From NCBI GenBank assembly GCA_900317015.1, contig ONFH01000319.1, positions 1 through 9,450 on the forward strand: 9,450 nucleotides of DNA, written 5' to 3'. Of the stretch, positions 1 to 5,082 are shown piece after piece (position 1 is the first letter of the stretch; the number at the start of each line of letters is the position of its first letter). Both the position numbers and the translations under genes were made by a program. Below the pieces are notes generated by a model, which saw only the letters and a list, made by a program, of their open reading frames with translations, was not told the DNA's origin and did no database searches. Source of the DNA: an uncultured Erysipelotrichaceae bacterium (GTDB taxonomy: Bacteria > Bacillota_I > Bacilli_A > Erysipelotrichales > Coprobacillaceae).

Positions 1-72
1 AAAGAAGAAATTGATCAGTTTGTAGAAGTATGTAAGAAAGGAGATGACTTCTTAGATGCGTTCTTTGGATAA
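1..72 (+). CDS. sufS: SufS cysteine desulfurase, C-terminal end only (partial)
   Basis: The window opens inside a reading frame that ends at the TAA at 70-72, with last residues KEEIDQFVEVCKKGDDFLDAFFG. A closing helix with the pattern KEEID...K..FL..FF is typical of the C terminus of SufS-type PLP-dependent cysteine desulfurases, which take sulfur from cysteine and pass it to SufU. The active site and PLP lysine lie upstream and cannot be seen, so the call rests on this tail and on its position directly before sufU, the usual Firmicutes order. It overlaps the sufU start by 17 bases, so the two are probably translationally coupled. Confidence 0.75.
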   Translation, partial: KEEIDQFVEVCKKGDDFLDAFFG

Positions 73-511
73 TCCATTGATTTTAAGAGAAATTATTATG
101 GATCATTATCAGAATCCAAGAAACCATGGGATCAAAGATGACGACAGTTATCTGAAGACCAATATGAATTCTGAAACATGTATCGATAATATTGATGTCG
201 AAGCGAAATTTGATGGCGACAAGATCGAAGATGTTCGCTTTGATGGAGAAGCATGTGCCATTTCTACCGCCTCTACATCTATTATGACAGAACTTGTCAA
301 AGGAAAAAGTGTAGAAGAAGCACGTAAGATCATGGAAAACTATCATAATATGATCTATGAAAAGCCTTATGATGAAGATATTCTTGAAGAAGCAATTGCT
401 TTCAAGAATACCCATAAGCAGGCCAATCGTATCAAATGTGCAACGATCGGCTGGAATGCCTTAGATACATTGATCAATGAACATGAAAAAGAAGAAAAGG
501 AGGGAAAATAA
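56..511 (+). CDS. sufU: SufU, zinc-dependent sulfur acceptor for SUF iron-sulfur cluster assembly
   Basis: This 151-residue protein belongs to the SufU/IscU-fold family. In Firmicutes SufU takes the persulfide from SufS, through ligand exchange at a bound zinc, and passes sulfur to the SufBCD scaffold in the cytoplasm. The expected zinc ligands are visible: Cys42 and Asp44 (TCID), Cys67 (GEAC) and Cys128 (RIKC), with Arg125 just before the last cysteine. The opening IIMDHYQNPRNHG is the family signature, and the length is normal. The start at 56 lies inside the end of sufS, with a GGAG-like site near 40-43. sufB follows after 2 bases. I see no missing key residue. An IscU scaffold is the alternative, but the SUF neighbours and the spacing of the last two cysteines favour SufU. 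Confidence 0.95.
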   Translation: MRSLDNPLILREIIMDHYQNPRNHGIKDDDSYLKTNMNSETCIDNIDVEAKFDGDKIEDVRFDGEACAISTASTSIMTELVKGKSVEEARKIMENYHNMIYEKPYDEDILEEAIAFKNTHKQANRIKCATIGWNALDTLINEHEKEEKEGK

Positions 512-513
512 TC

Positions 514-1923
514 ATGGCTGTCGATAAGTCAAAATATGATTCTATTTCTTCCGAAAATAATGCCGACTTTCATGATGATATTCAACCAGTCTTTGAGACA
601 CCGAAAGGTTTAAATGAAGAGATCGTCACTGAGATTTCAAAGATCAAAGGTGAACCAGACTGGATGTTACAGTATCGTTTAAAGTCATTAAAATGTTTCC
701 TAGAGAAACCAATGCCAACTTGGGGCGTGGATCTTTCCGATATGGATTTTGATGAATATACATATTATTTAAAACCAAGTGAAAAGAAGACTGATAAGTG
801 GGATGAAGTCCCTGAAACGATCAAGAATACCTTCAATAAGTTAGGCATTCCAGAAGCAGAACAGAAGTTCTTAGCAGGGGCGAGTGCTCAGTATGAATCG
901 GAAGTCGTTTATCATAACATGCTAGAAGAAGTCCGTGAAAAGGGCGTCATCTTCTTAGATATCGATTCCGGCTTAAGAGAATACCCAGAGATCTTTAGAA
1001 AGTATTTTGATACGGTGATCCCTTATAATGATAACAAGTTCTCAGCTTTAAATGGGGCTGTCTGGTCAGGTGGATCATTTATTTATGTGCCTCCACATGT
1101 CACACTCGAAAAGCCATTACAGTCATATTTCAGAATCAACTCTGAACGTATGGCTCAGTTTGAACGTACATTAATCATTGTGGATCATGATTCACATATC
1201 CATTATGTTGAAGGATGTACTGCACCAAGCTATTCTAAGGATTCTTTACATGCTGGGGTTGTCGAAATCGTTGTTGGTGAAAATGCTTCATGTCGTTATA
1301 CAACGATCCAGAATTGGTCTAAGAATATTTATAACTTAGTCACTCAGCGTGCCAAAGTTGCCGCTCATGGTAAGATGGAATGGGTCGATGGGAACATCGG
1401 TTCAAAGGTGACGATGAAATATCCAGCTTGTGTCTTAACCGGTGAAGGGGCCAAAGGATCTGTTATTACGATCGCCGTAGGTGATCATGGTCAGATCATC
1501 GATTCCGGCGCTAAGATGATCCACTTAGCACCAAATACATCATCACAGATCATCTCTAAATCCATTGCGAGAAACGGTGGTCGTGCCGACTACCGTGGCT
1601 TAGTTCGTATGGGCAAGAATGCCAAAAATGCTAAATCTAAAGTCGAATGTGATACGTTGATCTTAGATGAACAGTCAGCTTCTAATACTGTTCCTCATAA
1701 CATCATGATGAACAATGATGCCAATGTCGAACACGAAGCCACTGTCTCTAAAGTCTCAGAAGATCAGCTGTTCTACTTGATGTCAAGAGGCTTAACAGAA
1801 CAGCAGGCCACAGAAATGATCGTCATGGGCTTTATTGAACCATTCTCAAGAGAATTACCAATGGAATATGCAGTTGAATTAAATCAGCTGTTAAAGATGG
1901 ACATGACAGGTTCCGTTGGATAA
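514..1923 (+). CDS. sufB: SufB, scaffold subunit of the SufBCD iron-sulfur cluster assembly complex
   Basis: A 469-residue SufB. With SufC (ATPase) and SufD it forms the cytoplasmic scaffold on which Fe-S clusters are built. The N-terminal part carries PDWMLQYRLKSL and the GIPEAEQKFLAGASAQYESE block. The beta-helix core holds WSGGSFIYVP and EGCTAP, whose Cys235 aligns by motif with the sulfur-entry cysteine (Cys254) of E. coli SufB. The C-terminal part has VEHEATVSKVSEDQLFYLMS and MGFIEPFSRELPMEYAVE, and the protein ends in GSVG. At the position of E. coli Cys405 there is a serine, Ser388 (DEQSASNT), as I recall for Bacillus-type SufB. A strong AAGGAGGG site at 497-504 supports the start. The 3' end overlaps the next gene by 8 bases. 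Confidence 0.97.
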   Translation: MAVDKSKYDSISSENNADFHDDIQPVFETPKGLNEEIVTEISKIKGEPDWMLQYRLKSLKCFLEKPMPTWGVDLSDMDFDEYTYYLKPSEKKTDKWDEVPETIKNTFNKLGIPEAEQKFLAGASAQYESEVVYHNMLEEVREKGVIFLDIDSGLREYPEIFRKYFDTVIPYNDNKFSALNGAVWSGGSFIYVPPHVTLEKPLQSYFRINSERMAQFERTLIIVDHDSHIHYVEGCTAPSYSKDSLHAGVVEIVVGENASCRYTTIQNWSKNIYNLVTQRAKVAAHGKMEWVDGNIGSKVTMKYPACVLTGEGAKGSVITIAVGDHGQIIDSGAKMIHLAPNTSSQIISKSIARNGGRADYRGLVRMGKNAKNAKSKVECDTLILDEQSASNTVPHNIMMNNDANVEHEATVSKVSEDQLFYLMSRGLTEQQATEMIVMGFIEPFSRELPMEYAVELNQLLKMDMTGSVG

Positions 1924-2455
1924 AAAACAATTAAGAAAAGAGATGTTAAACAAACGCTTTGCTTTAGAAGACGAAGCGTTTGTTTCATATAATGAGTCGA
2001 TCTATGAGACTCTAACATCTCTTGATGTTTTTAAACAGGCCAAGACCATTGGTGTCTATGTCAGCTATAAACATGAAGTTGATACTAGACGTCTCATTGA
2101 GAATTATGCAAAAGAGAAAACGATTTGTGTCCCAAAGATTGAAAAGGGGAAGATGAACTTTTATAGAATCTCTTCCTTAGATGAATTAAAACCAGGTTAC
2201 TTTGGAGTGGATGAACCGGAATCCATCCACTTCATAGAACCTGGTGATCTTGATCTGATGTTAGTGCCTTTATTAGCATTTGATCATAACTACTTTCGTA
2301 TCGGCTATGGAAAAGGCTTCTATGATGCCTATATGAAGGATGCAGACTATTATAAATTAGGATTGGCTTATAGCTTCCAGGAGATCGAGGATACCCATCC
2401 TCATCCCCTAGATATCGCTCTAGATGCCGTCTTAACTGAAGAAGGATTGAAATGA
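1916..2455 (+). CDS. 5-formyltetrahydrofolate cyclo-ligase (5,10-methenyl-THF synthetase)
   Basis: This 179-residue protein belongs to the family that converts 5-formyl-THF to 5,10-methenyl-THF using ATP, returning the storage or by-product folate to the one-carbon pool. Family marks are the N-terminal KKQLRKEMLNKR (ATP-binding lysine/arginine region), EVDT (54-57), MNFYRI (80-85), VPLLAFD (117-123), the signature IGYGKGFYD (129-137), LGLAYSFQ (148-155) and the closing DAVLTEEG. The start is TTG at 1916, inside sufB. A later ATG at 1943 would remove the conserved KKQLRK, so TTG is preferred even though its ribosome site (ACAGG, 1906-1910) is weak. That points to translational coupling with sufB. 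The TGA stop lies within the terminator hairpin. B. subtilis yqgN is the equivalent. Confidence 0.93.
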   Translation: MDKKQLRKEMLNKRFALEDEAFVSYNESIYETLTSLDVFKQAKTIGVYVSYKHEVDTRRLIENYAKEKTICVPKIEKGKMNFYRISSLDELKPGYFGVDEPESIHFIEPGDLDLMLVPLLAFDHNYFRIGYGKGFYDAYMKDADYYKLGLAYSFQEIEDTHPHPLDIALDAVLTEEGLK

Positions 2456-2466
2456 TCCTTCTTTTT
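2439..2466 (+). terminator. Rho-independent terminator of the suf operon
   Basis: A 9-bp perfect stem (AAGAAGGAT at 2439-2447 with ATCCTTCTT at 2455-2463) closes a 7-base loop and runs into a T tract (2462-2466). The right arm begins at the last base of the cyclo-ligase stop codon. On the other strand the T tract is poor, so it mainly serves the plus strand. Confidence 0.8.
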
Positions 2467-2472
2467 ACATGT

Positions 2473-2727
2473 CTAGAGTTTTTTAGCAGCCACCGGAAAG
2501 GCGACATATTCATCTTTGCTTAATGGCTTTCTTTTAACAAAGAAGCCAACATAAGCTTTTGTCCCTCTTTCCATAAAGTACCCAAGGTAAGGACAATGTT
2601 CTACAAGCTGACCATTAGACTCTAAGATTAAGTCTGCATAATAGCCGCCTTGATCACTGCCATAACTAGGAGCGACGGCATCATACATTTTTAACGAGCT
2701 TCCGTTAAAAAAGGAAACAACGTGCAT
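2473..2727 (-). CDS. Hypothetical 84-residue protein; may be the surviving end of the decayed gene
   Basis: An open frame of 84 codons starting with ATG (2725-2727 on the plus strand), directly after the in-frame TGA at 2728-2730. A GAGG-type ribosome site (2735-2738) stands at a suitable distance, so it could be translated alone. The product has no signal peptide or membrane segment; it contains YGSDQGGYYADLIL, a PYLGYFMERGTKAYVGFF block and a basic end. No family is recognised. Because it continues the frame of the hydrophobic segment upstream, I think it is the C-terminal domain of a once longer membrane protein rather than an independent gene. Confidence 0.35.
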   Translation of the reverse strand: MHVVSFFNGSSLKMYDAVAPSYGSDQGGYYADLILESNGQLVEHCPYLGYFMERGTKAYVGFFVKRKPLSKDEYVAFPVAAKKL

Positions 2728-3033
2728 TCAGTTCCTCATAATGATAAAGGGAATGAAGGTGATCATAAAAACAAAAGCCCCCTCATAGACACCTTCCATA
2801 ATGCAGGCGATACCACCAATCAATGAACCAAAGAAAAAGATCGAAGCAAAAATGCTAAAAAATATAAGGAACGGTCAACATCTTCTTCATTGATTTTCTT
2901 ATACTCTTGTTGGAAACAAATCGTACTTCATAGGCGCTAGGTCATCATAAAAAATTTCTGTAAAAATGATTCCTATATTTATACATCCCTTATTTATAGA
3001 ACGTGGTACATGGCTTGTTGATCTGATCATCAT
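2473..3033 (-). pseudogene. Decayed gene for a small membrane protein of unknown family
   Basis: One minus-strand reading frame runs from two adjacent ATGs (3033 and 3030) to the TAG at 2473-2475, 186 codons, but is interrupted by in-frame TAA (2899-2901) and TGA (2887-2889, 2875-2877, 2728-2730). The pieces look coding. The first ends in EIFYDDLAPMKYDLFPT. The next is strongly hydrophobic (LIFFSIFASIFFFGSLIGG, then GAFVFMITFIPFIIM), two likely membrane segments around a short EGVYEG turn. The last is a soluble tail of about 84 residues. Between about 2912 and 2861, where three stops cluster, the neighbouring frame reads EYKKINEEDVDRS, so two opposite small indels probably caused the damage. 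I do not recognise the family. The alternative is unrelated short ORFs, but three coding-looking segments in one frame make decay more likely. Confidence 0.5.
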
Positions 3034-3099
3034 ATCACTCGTTTTCTATAAGCCTTGAAGGGGGTACTTTTTTACGAGAGTGATCATATTCTGGAAGGG

Positions 3100-3126
3100 A
3101 GTTATAATTTATAGACTCTTATAACT
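3100..3126. repeat. Short inverted repeat in the intergenic region
   Basis: AGTTATAA (3100-3107) and TTATAACT (3119-3126) are perfect 8-base complements around an 11-base spacer. It is AT-rich, lacks a T tract, and could be an operator or simply chance in AT-rich DNA. A TATAAT lies in the left arm (3103-3108) but has no convincing -35 element. Confidence 0.3.
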
Positions 3127-3140
3127 GAAAAAAACGTGAA

Positions 3141-3221
3141 ATGGCTGTAAGGGAAGGAGCTTCCGCTCATGTTTATGTCTACGATCGCATAAGCAGGAGT
3201 ATGAAAGTTACATTGAAATAA
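3141..3221 (+). pseudogene. Possible 3' remnant of a lost gene
   Basis: A frame of 26 codons (ATG at 3141 to TAA at 3219-3221), preceded by a stop at 3126-3128, encodes MAVREGASAHVYVYD and ends in MKVTLK. It has no ribosome site at a proper distance. Its stop is 2 bases before a strong terminator, the arrangement expected of the tail of a real gene. I read it as the leftover end of a deleted gene. It is too short for any family assignment and chance cannot be excluded. Confidence 0.25.
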
Positions 3222-3222
3222 G

Positions 3223-3262
3223 AAAGACGTATGATTTCTAAAGATGGATCATACGTCTTTTT
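3223..3262 (+). terminator. Strong terminator, probably working in both directions
   Basis: A perfect 13-bp stem (AAAGACGTATGAT at 3223-3235 with ATCATACGTCTTT at 3248-3260) surrounds a 12-base loop and is followed by a T run (3258-3262). The A-rich left flank gives T residues on the minus strand too, so it could stop transcription from both sides. No intact gene on the plus strand feeds it within this window. Confidence 0.8.
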
Positions 3263-3285
3263 ATCCTGTTTCAACCTTTGACAAG

Positions 3286-3310
3286 AAAAAACACGGCCTA
3301 GAACCGTGTC
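3286..3310 (-). terminator. Minus-strand terminator without a visible gene
   Basis: Read on the minus strand, ACACGG, a 7-base loop and CCGTGT are followed by six T residues (plus-strand A run 3286-3291). A G-T wobble and an A-T pair extend the 6-bp stem. The T run is on the minus-strand side only, so it should end leftward transcription, but no leftward gene is recognisable between here and the flavodoxin gene. Confidence 0.55.
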
Positions 3311-3361
3311 TTGTTGGAAGGGGAAATGATTACGCTCTTTTCCTACGATGTATATTATCTC

Positions 3362-3390
3362 TTTAATGTGAATGGAATATGAATTAATAT
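3362..3390 (+). promoter_or_regulatory. Weak candidate promoter for the flavodoxin pair
   Basis: TTTAAT (3362-3367) and TAATAT (3385-3390) are separated by 17 bases, about 28 bases before the flavodoxin start; TATAAA at 3388-3393 is an overlapping alternative -10. Both boxes match the sigma-A consensus only partly. A promoter is needed here because terminators stand just upstream. Confidence 0.3.
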
Positions 3391-3417
3391 AAATAGAGTG
3401 TAAAGGAGAAAGATAAA

Positions 3418-3903
3418 ATGCAATGTTCAGTACTTTATTATAGTGTGAGTGATCATACAAAAAAGATGGCCAAAGCCATCGTAAATGGAATGATCAAAGA
3501 AGGAATGGATGCTCAGGCATTTTCCATCGATGATTTCAATCTTGATTATATCAAGAATTCGTCAGGACTTATTTTAGGAACACCGGTTTATGGTGGTGGA
3601 CCAGCTGCGAAATTCTATGCATTTTTAGAAAAGCTGGATCGTTTATCACCAGCAGGTAAATTGGGTGGTGCCTTTGCGACAGAAGATTATATCCATGGTG
3701 GCGCAACAAATACGATCATTGATATTATGCGCCATGAATTAGTGAGTGGGATGATGGTGTATTCATCAGGACATGCCTGTGGTAAACCATTTATTCATTA
3801 TGGTCCTTGTGCCATTGCTTCAAATATTGATGACTTCACATCATTATTTGAAATTTATGGATCACGATTTGCTAAACAGGTCAAGATCATAAATCAGAAA
3901 TAA
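3418..3903 (+). CDS. Flavodoxin-fold protein, WrbA-like NAD(P)H-dependent oxidoreductase family
   Basis: A 161-residue cytoplasmic protein of the flavodoxin superfamily, expected to bind FMN and carry electrons or reduce quinone-like substrates. The FMN phosphate loop is YYSVSDHT (7-14). The second flavin-contact loop is GTPVYGGGPAAK (54-65). The third, ATEDYIHGGATNTI (87-100), has the HGG seen in WrbA-type proteins, which suggests that branch rather than a classical electron-transfer flavodoxin. The last third (YSSGHACGKPFIHYGP, 115-130) is less typical. AAAGGAGA at 3402-3409 gives a strong ribosome site and fixes the start. A second flavodoxin gene follows after 20 bases, very likely on the same transcript. 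Substrate and partner cannot be told from the sequence. Confidence 0.8.
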   Translation: MQCSVLYYSVSDHTKKMAKAIVNGMIKEGMDAQAFSIDDFNLDYIKNSSGLILGTPVYGGGPAAKFYAFLEKLDRLSPAGKLGGAFATEDYIHGGATNTIIDIMRHELVSGMMVYSSGHACGKPFIHYGPCAIASNIDDFTSLFEIYGSRFAKQVKIINQK

Positions 3904-3923
3904 TACAGAAGAGGAGGTAGAAC

Positions 3924-4397
3924 ATGAAAAATGTTGTCATTTATTATTCATATAGTGGAAATATGGAAGCAGCTGCAAAAAAAGCAGCTGAACTTACAAA
4001 TGCAGATGTGATCCGTATTACGACCAAAGAAGAACCGAAAGGAAAAGGCTTTAAGGCGATGTTAAAAGGTGGTCATCAAGCTTTAAAAGGATTTAAGCCG
4101 ATCATTAATGTTGATGGATTAGATCTGAGTCAATATGATACGGTCATTCTTGGTACACCAGTATGGGCAGGAACGTTTGCACCAGCGATGAGAACATTCT
4201 TAGAGAACTATCCATTCACCAATAAGAAAGTTTTCTTAATGGCGACTAGCGCAAGCGGGAATGCCAAAAAGATGATGAAGAATCTAGAAACGATTCTTGA
4301 AAATAATGCCATCGTTGGAGCAGTGAGTTTGAGAGATCCGTTAACACATCCAGAAGAACTAGAAAAGCTAGACGCTCTGAAAGATCTTATGAAGTAG
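3924..4397 (+). CDS. Flavodoxin
   Basis: A 157-residue flavodoxin, a small cytoplasmic FMN electron carrier that in anaerobes can replace ferredoxin when iron is scarce. The FMN phosphate loop is YYSYSGNMEAAA (7-18), the second contact loop GTPVWAGTFAPAMRTFLE (77-94) and the third ATSASGNAKKMMKNLE (107-122). This layout and the TFLENY after the second loop fit the Flavodoxin_4 group. A basic stretch with two glycine/lysine runs (39-58) sits in the first half. A strong GAGGAGGT site at 3911-3918 lies before the ATG, 20 bases after the previous gene, so the two form an operon. After the TAG only a very short hairpin (AGGG/CCCT, about 4397-4410) precedes the ferritin promoter, so some read-through into ferritin is possible. 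Confidence 0.88.
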   Translation: MKNVVIYYSYSGNMEAAAKKAAELTNADVIRITTKEEPKGKGFKAMLKGGHQALKGFKPIINVDGLDLSQYDTVILGTPVWAGTFAPAMRTFLENYPFTNKKVFLMATSASGNAKKMMKNLETILENNAIVGAVSLRDPLTHPEELEKLDALKDLMK

Positions 4398-4408
4398 GGA
4401 TCACACCC

Positions 4409-4437
4409 TTTACGAATATTGTTTAGATGTTTATAAT
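4409..4437 (+). promoter_or_regulatory. Ferritin gene promoter with a possible operator over the -10 box
   Basis: TTTACG (4409-4414) and a perfect TATAAT (4432-4437), spaced by 17 bases, form a good sigma-A promoter 22 bases before the ferritin start. GTTTA-TAA-TAAAC (4429-4441) is a 5+5 inverted repeat across the -10, and TGTTTA occurs twice (4419-4424 and 4427-4432 by eye). TTATAAT (4431-4437) equals one half of the PerR box, but the other half matches poorly, so regulator assignment is speculation. Confidence 0.65.
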
Positions 4438-4458
4438 AAACCTTAGAGGTGAAAGAGA

Positions 4459-4971
4459 ATGCTTAATGAAAATGTAAGTAATTTGATTAATGAACAGATC
4501 AATAAGGAATTCTATTCTGCTTATTTGTATCTGGCTTTTTCTAACTATTATTATGATCAGGGGTTAGATGGATTTGGACATTGGTATGATATCCAGGCTC
4601 AGGAAGAAAGAGATCATGCGATGTTAATGAGAACTTATCTTCAGAACAATGGTTATAATATTAAATTTACTGCTATTGATGAACCTGAACAGGACTTCAA
4701 GAACTTAGAAGAACCATTAGTTAAAGGTTTAGCTCACGAAGAATATGTTACAAGCTTGATCAATAAGATCTATAAAGCAGCGAAAGATGTTGATGACTTC
4801 AGAACAATGCAGTGCTTTGACTGGTTCGTTAAAGAACAGGGCGAAGAAGAAAAGACTGCAGATGACTTATTAAAGAAGTATCGTTTATTTGGCAGTGATC
4901 CTAAAGGCTTGTATGCATTAAATCAGGAATTATTAGGACGTGTTTATACAGCTCCTTCATTAGTTTTATAA
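4459..4971 (+). CDS. ftnA: Non-haem bacterial ferritin (FtnA type)
   Basis: A 170-residue ferritin. Twenty-four copies would form a cytoplasmic shell that oxidises Fe(II) and stores it as ferric mineral, limiting Fenton chemistry. By E. coli FtnA numbering the ferroxidase residues are all at the expected positions: Glu17, Glu50, His53, Glu94, Gln127 and Glu130, with Glu49, Glu126 and Glu129 for the third iron site and Tyr24 nearby. There is no haem-binding methionine arrangement of bacterioferritin and no Dps-type length. AGAGGTGA at 4445-4452 is the ribosome site. It has its own promoter and terminator, so it is a single-gene unit behind two flavodoxins. Regulation by a peroxide or iron sensor is plausible but unproven. 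Confidence 0.96.
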   Translation: MLNENVSNLINEQINKEFYSAYLYLAFSNYYYDQGLDGFGHWYDIQAQEERDHAMLMRTYLQNNGYNIKFTAIDEPEQDFKNLEEPLVKGLAHEEYVTSLINKIYKAAKDVDDFRTMQCFDWFVKEQGEEEKTADDLLKKYRLFGSDPKGLYALNQELLGRVYTAPSLVL

Positions 4972-4980
4972 TCATTCATC

Positions 4981-5007
4981 AAGGTCTCATTTTGTTGAGA
5001 CCTTTTT
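4981..5007 (+). terminator. Terminator after ferritin
   Basis: AAGGTCTCA (4981-4989) pairs perfectly with TGAGACCTT (4996-5004) around a 6-base loop, followed by five T residues (5003-5007). It begins 9 bases after the ferritin stop codon. Confidence 0.92.
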
Positions 5008-5023
5008 CGTGCAATGCAAAAAA

Positions 5024-5052
5024 TAGCGAATATGGAAAAAACGGATTATAAT
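5024..5052 (+). promoter_or_regulatory. Candidate promoter of the surface-protein operon
   Basis: A perfect TATAAT stands at 5047-5052, with only a poor -35 (TAGCGA, 5024-5029) 17 bases before it. The preceding terminator means a promoter must exist here. Transcription would begin near 5059, which rules out an in-frame ATG at 5014 as the translation start and supports 5083. Confidence 0.45.
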
Positions 5053-5082
5053 GGGTATAGACATAAGAAAGGGATGAATGGA

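Noticed and set aside
83..415. Minus-strand frames opposite sufU
   Set aside because: They are antisense shadows of a well-supported gene, with cysteine/phenylalanine-rich products and no ribosome sites.
2232..2513. Minus-strand frame opposite the cyclo-ligase gene
   Set aside because: It is antisense to a clear family member, crosses the terminator, and its product shows no domain.
2966..3060. Plus-strand frame of about 31 codons (MIPIFIHPLFIERG...) opposite the decayed gene
   Set aside because: It has no ribosome site, is short, and lies opposite a longer coding-looking frame; its hydrophobicity follows from AT-rich DNA.
3179..3460. Minus-strand frame of 93 codons across the flavodoxin leader
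   Set aside because: It runs through two terminator hairpins and over the flavodoxin start, and its translation is low-complexity without any family features.
5014..5082. Longer N terminus for the CAP protein from ATG 5014 (or 5074)
   Set aside because: It would put a non-signal, charged stretch before the signal peptide, includes the likely -10 box, and ATG 5014 lacks a ribosome site; 5083 has AAAGGG at good spacing and a typical MKK signal start.
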